NCBI GenBank assembly: GCA_033439255.1 | Contig: CM065882.1 | Span: forward strand, 2,542,001-2,606,000 | Source of the DNA: Hericium rajendrae | Lineage: Eukaryota; Basidiomycota; Agaricomycetes; Russulales; Hericiaceae | DNA: 64,000 nucleotides | Reading direction: 5' to 3' | Part shown: positions 36,450-49,675 of the stretch, one piece after another | How positions within the stretch are numbered: position 1 is the stretch's first letter | Layout: every line of letters begins with the position of its first letter | Position numbers and translations under genes: made by a program | The notes under the pieces: model-generated | The model's input: the letters and a program-made list of their open reading frames with translations, nothing else | Databases searched by the model: none | Told to the model about the DNA's origin: nothing

Positions 36450-38258
36450 CTTCTCTGATATCCGGACAGATAGCGGAAGAATATGTTAGCCGGGACAGCT
36501 GCTCGACCATCGTGCATGGTAAGTAGGCGAGGTCCGAACTGACCTCCTTGGCAATCGTGGTGACATCGGCATTCGGCTTCGACCAGGCAAGGTCTACATG
36601 CCACGGACTTCTTGGGAGGTCAGCTTCTAATGGCTTGGATCAGCTTCGTCATCGCCGACGTGTCGTACAGACAGTCCTGGAGGGACCAAGATTGTCCTGA
36701 AGTATGCTGGCAAGGACGCAACGTGAGCAGACATCTCCAGTGCAGAAAACCTGATCTTTTGGATTCAAATGAGGCATATGAGCCTATTCATCCCCCGGAC
36801 GCCATTACAGCTCATCTTCCTGTCGATAAGCAGGATGTATTCGTGGTCTCGTGATACGAGTGATCGTTAAGTAAAGATTTTTCAAGCCTGGGTGCGGTGG
36901 ATTCAGAAACCGTTGTCAAAGTCATCAAGAAAGTAACAGAAGAAGAGCGGCGGCGGCGAGCACTTATCGTAGCCAGGCCACCGCTCGAAAAGGTCTTGAA
37001 TCTGCACAACTTCGAGGTGAGCATTCCCACCAATCTTCTGGGTGAAGCACTCGGTACGCTTTCCAGGTTGTCGCCAAGGGCATTCTCACTGATAAAACCT
37101 GGGCGTGTGATTCATCAGCATCCGATGACGAGATCACCATCCGAGAAAACCGCCTTGCATATCAGTGGTGGGCACAAGTCACACGACATACGTCTGGTAA
37201 TCCCTTAACGAACAAATGTGCCGGAGTCTGGCCCGCGTTCTGCGTGACGTCTCCAGGGTCGACTGGTCTACAACAATCCTCGGTCAGAAGACATCTCCGC
37301 CTGTGTACATTGTGGGTTGAGCGCCAGGTCTTCATTTTTATTCAATTGTCTAACGTTACACCAGTCCGCTACTGAACTTGGCAATGTCCAACACACCGAG
37401 AAGCCGGGCGTCAAAGCCCTCTTCATCACATTTGACGCAACGCTGCGAGAAAGGCGCGCTGCGAGAAAGACATGCGCCTGAAATTCATCGGCGACGATGC
37501 CGGAGCCGAGGTCCCGCCAGGTCAAACCGTCAAGAAAGACGAAGGTGTGGCACGAGCGACAAGCAGTATTAAATGAGATCATTCTGGAAAGCTTCCATAT
37601 CTAATCGTCCTAGTCATTTATCGACCCGACCCCTTCATGGACAGATATCGGCGGTCGGGCCATAGGTGGACACTGAGCGAGATATATATCCCCTGATTCA
37701 AGAGCATCACAAATAGTAAGCCCATCCTCCCGGCCCCGAAATTTTCCCGCCTCACCATTGCCTCACCACCCGCACACAGTACCCATTATCCTCAAGGCCG
37801 TTGCCACTGCCGAAGACGCCATCCTCGCCTACGAAGCCAGCGTGTGGGGCATCATGCTCTCCAACCACAGCGGGCGCCAGCTCGACGCCGCGCGCCCCGG
37901 CCTCGAGGTGCTCACGGAGGTGACGATCGCGCTGCGCGCAGGCGGCATGTTCCCTCACCCCACTTCGACATATTTATCGATGGTGGCATGCGCCGCGCGA
38001 GCGAGCGACATGTTGAAGGTCATCGCGCTCAGCGCCGAGGCGCTGAGCGTCGGCTGGCCGTTTTTGTACGCTTTCTCGGCGTACGGCAGGAGAAGCCATT
38101 AAATCTTCCGCGTACGTTCTTCAGATAACGTTGTGCAATTGTTGACTGACGGCATTATAGGATGAGCTAGAGATGAACATGCGGTTGCTTGGCGCGCGGA
38201 CGCTGGATGAGATCGTCCTCGAGATGGTTAATGCAAGCGTACTTCGCTTGCACTAGTA
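36450..38258 (+). pseudogene. Decayed copy of the flavocytochrome b2-type dehydrogenase
   Basis: Pieces of the cytochrome b5 and FMN domains follow in order but in changing frames. They are VSRDSCSTIVHG (36490), VLKYAGKDAT (36690), AYEPIHPPDAITAHLPVDKQ (36774), VVAKGILTDKTWA and SSASDDEITIREN (37067-37150), VDWSTTILGQK (37260), EKPGVKALFITFDA (37402), DMRLKFIGDDAG (37470), LSNHSGRQLDAARPGLEVL (37857), LKVIALSAEALSVGWPFLYA (38014) and MRLLGARTLDEIV (38178). Intron-like gaps remain between pieces, so the copy was made from DNA, not from mRNA. About 80 residues of the middle are lost, the b5 heme loop is scrambled and the active-site motif SNHGGR has become SNHSGR. It lies on the opposite strand from the intact gene, with the oxaloacetate-hydrolase-like gene between them. 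The divergence suggests an old duplication. Confidence 0.82.
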
Positions 38259-38675
38259 GGGATGCACTGGATGATAAGCTCTTTAGCGCAGCATGTCGGT
38301 AGCTAGCCGTGATGCTATTCGCAGATCAACCGCTCGTCCTGGCCAAATTCAAGGATGCCAAGCTATGATGACAGCTCGTACTCTTCGACGTTACCGATGT
38401 ATTTTCTGTAGAGCATATTCATTTTATGCTGTGTATTTCTGTACTGGCCAGCCATGAACAAAATCTATTGGGGTTTAATTTACAATCAGTATTTTCGTGG
38501 GTCGCAAATGCAATATGAGGCTGCTAATTATGTACTGAAGATCTATGGAAGTGATGGGAAGTGAATAAGTTAGGTTGTGCGCGTCACACCAAGGTAGTGA
38601 GGGTATAGAGCGAGCCGTCTAGAATAAGATAACGTGATGCAAGATCATGAAGGTCGTCAGAGCCGTGATATGCGG
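38259..38675. other. Intergenic, nothing seen
   Basis: This AT-rich stretch between the decayed copy and the 3' end of the TRK gene has no recognisable feature. Confidence 0.4.
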
Positions 38676-41600
38676 TCATTGCTGGGGCGCACTGGCATCC
38701 CCGTTGCCATTCTGCGTCTCCCGTGTGTGCGTGCGTAATGTCCATCGCGACGGCCGGCGCCGGGCCTCGGGTCTCCCTGGTTCCCCGGGTTTTTCTGACT
38801 GCGAGGGCGAGGGAACGCCAACATTGTGCCCAGTGGATGTGGTGGGCACGCGCAGGAAGGACCTAGATCGGCGGCGGGTGGCTGCCGGGCTGTGGTTATC
38901 CCCTTCTTCTACACCCGGGCGGAATTCGAAGGGAAGCATGACTGCGCGATCGATGGCAACGGGCAGGCCGCGGTGGCGGCCGCGCAGCATGACTATGCAG
39001 ACGATGAGCTTGGAGAGCGGACTGAATGCGCCGGACAGGGAGTAATTTGCCTGCAGACATGGTTAGCTGAGGAGCCGAACGAAAGGTGAAACGTCATACG
39101 TAGGGTACGCCTAAACTCATACCTACGGTGCCGTAGGCGGAAACAAGTTCGAACACTATGTGATGATTAGTTAGTGATGCGAAGTATTAAAGCAAGCCCA
39201 CGAACGGATGTTGAAGATGGTGAACCAACTCTGATTATTCGGATTATTGAGATTGCCGCGCTGCATAGTGATCCATCAGCCAAGGAACAGTGAGATAGCC
39301 GGATACACGATAAGACAAACTTCGACGATGCAAACAAGGAGAAGTGCCAGACAAATCCACCACATATCTTACAGGAAATCGAGCATTAAAAAGACATAAT
39401 TCTCTGTTTATAGACACGGACGTACCGAATGCCAATTGTCTGCGCATATGCATTGAGAGGTAACGACTCCAGACTGTCATGCGCCCTCCCGACGTGGTGA
39501 AGCGATCCTCTTCATCGTCGCCGTCGTGGGTATAGATCCCAAGAGACTTCTCTTCGTAAACATTCGTGGACCGGACGCTGCAAAAGAATGAGCAGGAATA
39601 AGTAACTGTGCAGAAGATCTAGCTTAGGGATGTGGGCCATACCTCATGGCAATCGGATCTATTCCATGATAGGTTCAATTGTCAATATCTTCTGAATACG
39701 GAATACGAGATGAGTATGATTAGAACTCACAAACGCTGATATACATCATGATGACATATAGAACCCTGAAGCCAGCTTCAGCTGGAGTGAAAATATAGGA
39801 TAAGCATGCCGCTTACTTGGTACCAGGCGCAATTGCTGAGAGCGTGACAATCGCAAATCCGGACGACCGCACTGCAGCGGCCTGCAACAAGCCATCAATG
39901 ACCCGCACGCCGCGCGGCAGGGCTTCAACGATGGGAGTGCCGATGTCCAGAACCAGGAAGCCGACCCAATCCGTTCCGCTACGATTACTGGATAAACATG
40001 AGCCTGCGGCAGCAGCAGTGGATACGCACTTCAATATGATGAGGACCGTGAGAAGAAACCACGTTTGATGCGAAGGGAAGAGGTATATGAAACATCGGCG
40101 GGGGTGATCCAGCAGGAAGTGAAATGTCTCGTGTATGCGTGAGCGAGTGGGCACGAATTTTGCGAAGACCCAGCTGAAAATCTTGTCAGTCGGTCGCATC
40201 GAGACAAGGGGCGAGAAGTTACATGAAGAACCGAAGACTATGCACCAGTGAGAATGTATTAATAGATAATAACCCGAGGCAGGAATGTCGCACTCACAAT
40301 ACAGGCTGTAAATGCACATTTTAGCGTCATTTTATGGCAAAAGAAGGATAACACATACAAATCCAGTATTACCAGCCAAAATGAGGAAGATCATAACAAC
40401 GATCATGGGGTACGCCTTCTGAAAGGGTATCATGGACTCGTCGCACAACGATATCCCTGTGTTCGTATATGTCGAAACAACCTGAAAAACAGAAAACCTG
40501 CATCTATCTAAGAAAGAGCGCGACTTCATATGATAGGAAGCCTACCAGCCGGGTGCAACGTCGCGGTGTTGTTGTGGCGGCTTTAAGATATTCTTCCAAT
40601 GCCCATATGAAATGTAAGGCCCAATTATAGTCAAGGCGACCAGTTGTATCAGGATATGGTACTAATTCAAAAGCGTTAGAGCTTTTGGGCAGCTATGAGA
40701 TGATCAAAACCTACACCCGCGACGATCCAGAGAAGGGCAGTCAGCGCCCGGAATTCAACACCGCCGAGTTCTTCGATCTGTTCGCTCGTCAAACGCTGAA
40801 ACACCGAGTTGCGCCCTACGACTGCATCGAAAGAGATGTACGGAACCACTCTGGCGCCAGCACTAGGAGGGCCATATTGCGACGCGATGGTCCTTGTGCG
40901 CGGCATCGTGACCGTACGGGATAAATGCCGCTTGAGACGAGGAAAAAACCGCCCGACGAGGCGCGACAGAACCTCCCACGGCCAAGGGAAGCCACCAAAG
41001 TCGCCTTGGACGATTTGGTGGTGTGACGGAACAGATCGCGTTGACTGGTATGTACCTGACTGTTGCATTGGCACTGCGGGACGTATTGTTCCGGCCCCTG
41101 CCCCTAAAAAAGCTGTCAGAAAAACGCACTGGACAGGCGCAGATACGTACGACTAGCATCAGACTCAATGGTGTCCATTGTTGGGCGACGAGAATTCATA
41201 TCGGGCATTCCCGAAGGCCGGTCCATGCGCCCCCGTTCCGTTGACCGTGATTCACGGTGAGGGGTAGGGGCGAATTCTATGGTCTGATTCCTTGGAAATC
41301 CGGGCGAGCGAGGAGAAGAAGGAGAAGAAGGCTCTCTTGTAGCAAAGGTTGGGAAACGTTGATAATCGCGATCTGTTATGCTTTAGCGTTAACATCATTC
41401 ACAAGAGTTGAACTGTTGCAGACTGACCGATAGGAGATGGACGCCTTGATCGCTCCCCTGGGTCCGAGAGTCGACGACTAAAGCAGATCGTGCTCAATAG
41501 ATGATTACTATGTATATGTTGCTAAAAGACTCACTCAAGTTTGGATGGGCGTTCTCCACCATGATTTGATTCATTAGACGAGTCCGATGGTGCGATACGT

Positions 41601-42512
41601 TCCGAGGCTTCATCCGAAGACGCCAGCTGGCGCTCTGCCTCTTGCGAACTCGGAGATGACGACTTATCCGACTCCTTCGGTTCCACAGTATCGACGTTGA
41701 TAGGATCTGTGCGGCCCTCGCTGATCCACCCGCTTGGATTTACGAGTTTTGGAGCATCATTCATCCTCCGAATCATGTCTGGACGAAGTTTTCGACTCTC
41801 GTTTCCATTCCCTTTGAGCGTATTGCCTCGACTATTGCTCTCGTCCTCGTTTCTCTCTTGAATCGTCGGCAATCCTGGGCCACGGAGCAGCGCTGACTTT
41901 ATGCGCGAGGCCCATGTGGTAGCAGGCTGGACCTCTGTGCTCGGGTGTTCCCGCCCGACCTTGCGAGCAGCAGCTCGCACAATATCCTCGCAACGAAGAG
42001 CGAACATACGCCTGGTATAGAATTATTAAGATGCAGGATTCACAGGATCAGAGGCCTGCTTAGCAGGTTGGGACACACACCGTCTTGCATAGACCACGAC
42101 CCATGATACAATTACCTATTACCCGGCTTTAAGGCACATTTCTTGTAGCAAGTAGAAAGATGACGTACTGGGTTGCCCAAACACATCTGAATAAAGAGAA
42201 TCGTTTGCTGCCACGGCGTGATGCCAGAGAGGTCGACTGTGGCAATCCCGCAGACTGTCATGGCACTAACGCAATTGAAGAGCGCGTCGATATAGGATAT
42301 GTGATTTGACCCATTGCTAGCGTAGAAAATGCCCGAGAATATGAGGGGCGTGAACGTGCTGCATAATAAGGCGGTGAGCAACGTGAAACGAGGCCAAGAA
42401 CAATGACGCACAAGACAATGATATGGACCCGATAAAAGTTGAGACCTTCCTCTAGCCAGTCGAGAAAAGTATGCCAGGGGCTCTCCTTCGTCTCCGAGTC
42501 TGAAGGAGGCAT
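38676..42512 (-). CDS. TRK-family potassium transporter
   Basis: A plasma-membrane K+ uptake protein. The chain opens MPPSDSETKESPWHTF, then a membrane segment (FYRVHIIVFTFTPLIFSGIF) and the first pore motif (YIDALFNCVSAMTVCGIATV). A long hydrophilic loop follows, full of Ser, Glu and Lys (about 41531-42010), as in yeast Trk1/Trk2. Later segments include GVEFRALTALLWIVA, VVSTYTNTGISLCD, PMIVVMIFLILAGNTGFP, LDHPRRCFIYLFPSHQTWF, LLQAAAVRSSGFAIVTLSA, VLYVIMMYISVYPIAMSVR and MLRGRHRGLPVAIDRAVMLP, the last being a family signature near the C-terminus. All checked junctions are GT-AG and in frame, with no base errors seen. The intron between VHIIV and FTFTP is a 53-nt GT-AG intron. The gene stands alone without linked transporters. 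Confidence 0.92.
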
Positions 42513-43198
42513 CCCAGGCCGCTGGGGATGCAGGAAGGGTTAGTAGAACGCGCAGATGGAGGACGTTAGGATGTGAGACAAGAACGTGCGTGAAGTTGCG
42601 CTCCTCATACTCAGGCTCTGCTTGGACCAATTGAAGCCTCGCCCTGTCTGCGAATCACTGCCTTGGTGATCTCATCACATGCTTCGCGTCACCAATCACG
42701 TGCATAATTCCTGCCTTCTCTTTCTCCTCATCTTTCGCAATTTCTGCTCCCATCGACGATTCGGCGCACCGGATGTGCGGACATGACCGTCTGATTTAAA
42801 TAATTAACACCATCTTGGGGATTTCTTGTCATGTGGACGATATACAGCACTGTTCGTATTCGATCTCGGGTTCGCACGACCCCAGGAAAAGCTCAGCCGC
42901 TACATAATTAAAGGCACCTGCGGACACACGAGGAAGATCTCGATATCGCCCGGAAGTCCTAGCATGCAAATTGGTCTGTACTACATCACCAGGTCTACGC
43001 CTACAGCGGAAATTATCGAAACATGCATTGACCTGCATTGATTCGGTCCTTTCTGATCACGTCTGGCACGCTGCATCCACCAGGCCAGGCAGGGTGCAGA
43101 CAAGTCGATGTCCAGTACTTCAGCTTGTCACTCCATGACATGTAGATGGTACATCTGTATTCGTGCATGCGGTCCTGATCATATAATAGTACTTACTC
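42513..43198. other. Intergenic, nothing seen
   Basis: This is the TRK promoter and the 3' flank of the LCMT1 gene. No feature is recognised. Confidence 0.4.
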
Positions 43199-44517
43199 CT
43201 ATTCCTCCTCGGGCGTTTCCCGTGTCTTCGGCGCCAGCACCCACGAAGCCCAGTCTTTCCGGGCTGCGCTAATGCTTTCCGGGACAAGTGCGCCCCAGGT
43301 GATCGCATAGTGACCTAACACAAGGTCGAGTTCCTCGACCTCGTCGAGAAGTTCCAGTGTCGTCAGTCTGTGAAATAGAGTAAGGCGTCTCGATCATGCT
43401 ACGGATATGAAAAGGAAAACGACCTTTCGAGCTCGTCAGCATCAACATGATCCCTTCGAATGTCTTTCAGGGTGAGTGCATGTGCCTCCGTGAAATTCAA
43501 TCGACGAAATCGCTCAGGGAGCGAGGCGAGGTTGGGATAAGGCCCAACGCCGGGCAGGGAAACATTTCGCTCCTGCATTAAACCGTTCACTTGATTGCTC
43601 CTTTCAGACAGAACTACAAGGTCACCTTCAGATTGTTCAGCATAACGCGTCCAAATGAATCGCCCAGGCCAAACATTTCATACACAATCGAGCCGAGCGG
43701 ACTGTTTCCCGACTGTGTGTAATCGGCAAACCATCGAATCAGAGCATCCGATGCTGTAGGTGTCATATAGGCCAGGACACATTCGAACAGCAGTAGAGTA
43801 GGCAGGTTCGGGGAGAGGAGAGCTCCGGATTCTGCTGCCAGTAATGGGGCAATCGACGTCCCTGGCGTCTTTCGCAGATCAACGGGGAGCAGGTTATACA
43901 CGGTAGAGCGCAATGAGGTGCCTCCGTCACCTTCGAAAAGTTGAGCACACCTCCTTAAGGAGAAAAGGATGGTCATTCACCTACGCTGACGCTGTCCGCC
44001 GGCCCCAGCGCCGGGCTGAGCACCTTGCTCTTCCGGACAGCCATCGCCTTGCGCGACGTGACCTCCGGAAAGTCAAGTTCAATGTACTTCTCGATCTTCT
44101 CCGCACGAGGCCCAGCCTTGCTACACACTCATGAGCACGCTTCGTGCCACGATCGCGAGGGCTACACACCGCGAGACGCCAGAACCGCGTGTCGCTCCCC
44201 GCGCCCAAGCTCACGATCTGCACACGACCGTGCACGCCCGCGCGGTCGATCCAGCTGTCCACGAGCTCGTCGATGGCCGTACCACGCAGATACGTTCCGA
44301 CATTGATCAGGGGTGGACGTGGTTTCTGTAAGTGTGCGCGCGGCACGAGTGCAGAGATGTATGGATCCGAGAAATATTTCTTCTGGGCAGCGGAGAGGCG
44401 GGCAAGCGCGGCATCATTATCTGTTGCACGCACAGGTGCGTCTGGATCGGATTGTTCTGACGAAGACGATGTTAATCTACGGGGAAAGAAGGGTGGAGAC
44501 GATCGAGGGGGTAGCAT
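43199..44517 (-). CDS. PPM1: Leucine carboxyl methyltransferase 1 (PP2A methyltransferase)
   Basis: The enzyme methylates the C-terminal leucine of the protein phosphatase 2A catalytic subunit with S-adenosylmethionine, which steers PP2A subunit assembly. Family motifs occur in order: RLSAAQKKYFSDPYIS, INVGTYLRGTAIDELVDSW, the SAM loop VSLGAGSDTRFWRL, IELDFPEVTSRKA, LLPVDLRK, LLLFECVLAYM and IVYEMFGLGDSFG. The C-terminal part is RNVSLPGVGPYPNLASLP and ELLDEVEELDLVLGHYAITW. The intron after NNLK must end at the AG before GAGCGAAATG to keep the frame, and it does so without change. Length (about 370 residues) is normal. No frame errors were needed. Confidence 0.92.
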
Positions 44518-44935
44518 TTCTTGAAGGTTTGGAGGAGATTCGGACTACAGGTGAAGCGCTCAAGCTCTGAAGTCATAGATGCGGCCCGTTCACGGCCCGC
44601 TCCCCGAGCCCCACTCCTCCCATGCTGGGCGGGAAGCAGCAACTTCAAGTCTTTCTACTCATTCGGCACAATCGCAGCCAATCATTTGTAGGGCAGTCAA
44701 GACTCTAGCTTCATAATTAAAAGACACATGCGTGAAAAATACAGAAAAGCAAATATCTTCGAGTCTTGACCTGTTTGCGATCTCGGTACATACAGGAGCC
44801 CATGCAGAAAAAAAGGAAAGCCGATGCGTGGATAATAACAAGAATGCAGAAGCGACAAAGATGAACGAAGGGTCGGGGAATATGTAGATGCATTAACGGC
44901 TATGAAGTATAAACGAACGCAAGTCTATATATCAA
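44518..44935. other. Intergenic, nothing seen
   Basis: This is the LCMT1 promoter and the eIF4G 3' flank. No feature is recognised. Confidence 0.4.
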
Positions 44936-47900
44936 CTATGTCAGCAGAGCCAGCAGCTTGTCGCTGTCCATGGACTTGGCCGCTATTCGTGCGCGGCGCT
45001 CCTCGTCCTCGTGCAGGCCGGCCCCCTTCATCATGATCGCAAAGAAGTCCAGTGCCTTCGGTGCGTCGATCGCGACGTCGTCGATGATCTCAGCTAGCGG
45101 GATAAAGCCCTCCTCAAACGCGGCAGGAGTGGCAAGATTCTTCTCGCGAGCACGGGTGAAGAAGTCGGCAACCAGTTGTGCATCGGCCTCCTTCGACTCA
45201 ACAGCCTGCATCGCAAGCTTGTCGACCAGTCGGAATCGGTGCTCCTGTGGCAGAGTGCTGAAGTAGTTCTCGGCCTCATCGAGCGAACGAATGCTGAAGA
45301 ACTCCTTCGTGTCCTCGTCGATCTTCTTGAGGGCGTCCGCCTCTGACATCACCGGGACCTCTCCTCACCAGCCTCCGATGAGGCAGGCTCAGATCCTACA
45401 GCGCTCTCATCCTTCGACTCCACAGGCTTTGACCGTGGCAGCAATTGCAGCTTCCGGCGTTGTTGAGGAGCTTCCGGAACGCCCGCCTGACCCAAGTCGA
45501 CGCTCGGCTTGCGACTAGGCGGCCGACTCGGCTTGCCCTCGACGGGGGCTTCCGCGTGGCCACTGAGCATCGAGAACATATTCGATGTGGACGCCGTGCG
45601 TGAGATGGGTGTCTCCCGACCACTGGGACCGGCCTTAGCCTCCTTCTTGCCAGCGAAGACACTGCTTGGCCCGAATGTCATGGGTGCAGGCTTGCCGATC
45701 TTGCCGAAGTGCGAGAGGTCACCGGCCTTGGGAGGCGGACGAGGAGCAGTACCCGCAACAGCCCAGCCGTCAGGACCGACCTGCTGCTCTCCGCGATCGG
45801 GACCCCGACGAGAGCCACCTCTTGACATGCTTATCTGTCGCTGATATGATTCCCTTTCGGCCGCGGCTTTCTCTTTGGCAGCCTACAAAACGCATTTCGT
45901 CAGAATTAAATAACGATACCGCAATGACTTAAACTTACCGCCTCGTGAATCTGAGCGATCGTCGCTGGCGCAGCCGCTTGGGTGCGAGGAATCCAATTGC
46001 GAGAACGCAATTCAATAACGTCCTAAATATATGATGAGTAACTGATGAATGAAGAGTGTCAGCGACGACATACCTGCAGCATGAACTGCATACGCGAGTT
46101 GACATTGCCAGACTTGCACAATTCCTTCATCCGCGAGAAGTACACATCCATGTGCGCATGTGCCTTCGGAGTGTCCAGGATCGATCCGACGGTGGTGAGG
46201 AGCTTGCACAAACTCTCAATTTCCTCCTCTTCGGGGTTCTCAACGTTGCCGAGCAGTTTCTTGATGCACTCGTGCATGATACGCTCCGTCAGCATCTGCA
46301 GCTTGAACAGCTCGCCGATGAACCGGATCAGACCCAGCCCACGTCGCTTGGCCTTCTGCGCGGCGTAGTACTCATCCGAGTACAGCTCGCCTTCGCCCTC
46401 CTTTTCTTCCTTGCCAGCTGCCGCGGCCTTCGTCGCCTTGTCTTCGGTAGCCTTGGTCAAAGCGGCAGCAGCAGTCGCCTCCTTCTGCACCCAACCACGC
46501 TCGAAGTCCTCTTGGCAACGATTGAGCAGGTACTTCCTGAACAGAAGACCGCCCGCGATCGGCTTGCCCTCCACATTCCGTATCCCGTCGTCCTGCACCT
46601 TCGGACTGATCATCTCCATCATCTTCCGGCACAGGCGCGCATACATCTCGGAAAACGTAGCCTCGTCCGTGGCCTTTTCGAACACGAGTCGGATGACCTG
46701 AATAAGCGTCCGCCCGTCCTTCTCCTTCTCCGACTTGTTCGCCCATTGGATGATCTGGTCCGAGATCGAGTCGAAGCGTTCCATGGTGAGCTTGTTGAGC
46801 AGCGCCTTGACCTTGCGGTCCACGATCTCGGGTGACTCCTGATCCGCAGGTGCAACGCGTTTCGTGCTGGTCGGGACCCAACGATTCGCAGTTGCTTCCA
46901 GCGGCGCAACAGGCTCCAGAGGGGGACCCATCGCCGCGAATGCCTGACCCATGCCCGACGGGTGGCCCATGCTGATACGAGTCGAGTCGGTCCTCTTCTC
47001 CCCGCGCTTACTCCGAGTGCGATCGCGCTCCTTTCCGGGACCGCCCTGGCTGGACGTCCGCACCATGGCAGGTTGGGACGGCCTGCCACCGAGAGCCAGG
47101 CCGCCCATCGATGCCGAACGACCGCTAGTAGATGCCATGGCGAAGCGCTCCTCGCTCGACAGCTTGCTGACTTGCGCGGTAGAGAAATTGCCCATGCCTG
47201 CGAAGGCACCTCCGCCGGCCTTGCTAAGTGATGCAGGAAGGAATCCAAGACCGATGGATGCTTGGCGAGCAGACGGAGGACCAGATATGGGGGTTGGCTT
47301 GCGTCCAGAGCCGCCGCGAACCATACTGAATTGATCGCTGGGCTCGAGACCGATGGCATCGAGAGGTGGGAGGTTGTCCGGCTTCTCCTTGCAGATGCTC
47401 ATGAACTGCATCAGGAAGTCACGGTCGTATCTGAGATTTGTGCATGAGTATAGCACTAGTTAGAATAGAGATGTTGATACTTACCTGAACTTCCCGGCAG
47501 GCGCGTTCACATTAAGCTCCACCTTAGGGCTCTTAATGCCTTCAGGATATTGCACACGACCAAGGTCTTCGATGATGCGGGCGGTAGCGAGGGCGGAGGG
47601 AGGGGGAGGAGCAACGTTGCCAACGATCGCGGAAGTGAGATCCAGACGACCAGGTCGCTTTTTGCCTTCGGATATAGCTGTGTCGATACGCAGGATCTCT
47701 TTTTCTGAGGGTTTGAGCTTCTCGTGGACAGCTTCCTGGACAGGCGCCTTGCGTTCTTCGACCTCGCCCTCCTCCTTCTCCTTCTCAGCAGCGGCTTGGA
47801 CAACAGCAGCCTTCGCCTCTTCAGCGGCGACGGCTTTCTCTTGTTCCTTCTGTTTGTCCTCTTCTGCCTTCTTGGCCTGCTCCTCAGCCTCAAGTTTGGA

Positions 47901-49675
47901 TTTCGCCGCCTCCTCTTTTCGTATCCGCTCCGCCTCCTCTTTCTGCTTCCTCTCCGCCTCCTCCTTCTCTTTGCGCACCCGGGCCTCCTCATCCCTCTTC
48001 TTTCTCTCCTCCTCCTCCTGTTTCTCCTTCGCGACCTGCTCCTCCTTCTCTTTCTTCTGCCGCTCCTCTTGCTCCTTCTTCTCCTGTACTTTTTTCTCCG
48101 CCTCCTCCTTCACTCGCCGCTCCTGCTCCTCCTTCTCTTTCTCTTTCTGCTCCTTCTCCTTCTCCTGAGCCAGCCGCTTCTGCCTCTGCTCCTCAGTCTC
48201 AATCCTTACCGATGACCGCTTTGGCTCCCGCTTCGTCACGGGCGTCGGCGGCGCCGGACTCTGCTGTCTTGTGGGCACATGCCCAGCGCGCCTCAACGCC
48301 TCCAGCGTCGCCTCCTCGCCGGTCGTCGGGTCCTTAATTGAGATCTTCTTTCCCGGCACGAACGTACTGGCGGCCAGGTTCAACCGCCCGGATGCCGAGT
48401 TCGGCGTTGGCGGTGGTGAAGTCAGGCTCGCGGCATGCGTGTGGCCCGGCGTTGGGAGCGGCGCGTGTGCGGGCGTTGGCGTGCCCGGGCCTTGCACAGG
48501 GAGCTGAGGCGGCGCATTGCGCGGCGACATCGGCATTCCACCACCCGGAGGTGGCGGGCCGGGGGGTCCTGAAGGGCCGTGGTGCGGCGGGGGCGGATGT
48601 GGGTGCCCATGCTGCGGAGGAAGGGGTTGTTGCCACCCATAGGGTGAGTGCATGTATTGCTCTGGAGGGACGGGATATCCGTGGTACTATGGGCAAAAAA
48701 GATTAGTAAGGAAAATCAAGCAGATGATGACAACTCGACGCACATAGTATCCTGACCATACGGGAGGAGTTGGCGGAGGCATGCCGGGTGTTTGGCCGGG
48801 ATGGGGAGTGGGATGAGGACCAAGCCGAGGGCTCGACATCGCAGGTGGGATGTTGCCGGGCACGGCGCTCGGACCACCAGGACCAGCTGCTGGCCGCGCA
48901 CCCATACCTGACCCATTTGTCATAGGCCGTGCATACGACGGTGATCGCGGTGGCGGCCCACTAGCATTGCTCCCATTCTGCCCCTGGCCTCGAGGTGTAA
49001 AGGGCTGCCCAGAATATGCTGCAGGAGGCAGGGATGAAGGTCGGCTGGAGGGCGAGGCACTCGCTTCGGCGGACGGTGGTGTCGGTGTCGTTTTGCTCGG
49101 GCCTTGGAATAGTTTTGATACATCAAAGCTTGGTTTTTTAGGAGTGGATGATGGCGCTGGAGATGTCGATGCGGATGGATTAGACGTTGACGACAGTGAA
49201 GATGGTCGTGTGAAGGCGGCTTTGTTTGAGGCACCATTTTGAACAGCAACAGAGCCAAAGGTCTTGACACCGTCTGCCGTTGACTTAACGGCGGGCGCTG
49301 AAGCTGGAGATGAGGATATGGGGGCCGCCGCATCGTCTATGGATCCGAAAGTGACAGCTGAAGAGGAAAATGAGTTATCTGAGGATCCTTACAAACATAG
49401 AGATACGCACCTGATTTAGAGGCACCTGCCGTGCTGCGGGGCACGGGCACGTTTACACCATCCCTGATGGAAACGCCCGAGCCGAGCGCACTGGGACGAC
49501 GGGAGTGAGAACCATGGGAATTCGAAGATGCGTTTGCAACGGTAGCACTGGAAGGAGCGGGGGATTGGGAGCGGGAAGAAGAGGCAGTCGAAGAGATGGG
49601 AGGGCCCCGAGCCCAAGCAGACTGGGTTGGCAGCTGGGAAGTCTTCGGTGCAGATGCTGTAGACGATTTGCTCAT
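44936..49675 (-). CDS. Translation initiation factor eIF4G, full length (copy 1)
   Basis: Scaffold of the cap-binding complex. The N-terminal 500 residues are low complexity (Ser/Pro/Gly rich, with KKPSFDVSKLFQG) and end in a long Glu/Lys/Arg coiled coil (48000-48215). The eIF4E-binding motif YDRDFLMQF lies at 47403-47429. It is followed by MIF4G (VKALLNKLTMERFDSISDQI, KMMEMISPKVQ, FIGELFKLQMLTERIMHE) and a C-terminal MA3 half (FSIRSLDEAENYFSTLP, RLVDKLAMQAVE) that ends at LLALLT. The ATG at 49673-49675 starts MSKSSTASAPKTSQ. A single missing base near 45358-45364 breaks the frame just before the MA3 part; the + strand paralogue is continuous there. The paralogue carries about 110 further C-terminal residues that this copy lacks. 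Confidence 0.95.
45365..45660 (-). repeat. eIF4G segment nearly identical to the + strand paralogue
   Basis: This exon part (coding for RPPSRKPSVDLGQAGVPEAP and flanks) matches 54785-55083 at about 95-98 percent by direct comparison, in inverted orientation, while the MIF4G region of the two genes is clearly more different. Confidence 0.7.
47403..47429 (-). other. eIF4E-binding motif, copy 1
   Basis: YDRDFLMQF fits the YxxxxL-hydrophobic rule for eIF4E binding and follows the NVNAPAGKFR exon end. An intron separates KFR from YDR. Confidence 0.85.

Noticed and set aside
47536-48215. Plus-strand Ser/Leu/Phe-rich frames opposite eIF4G
   Set aside because: They are the antisense of the Glu/Lys/Arg coiled-coil region; the composition explains them fully.
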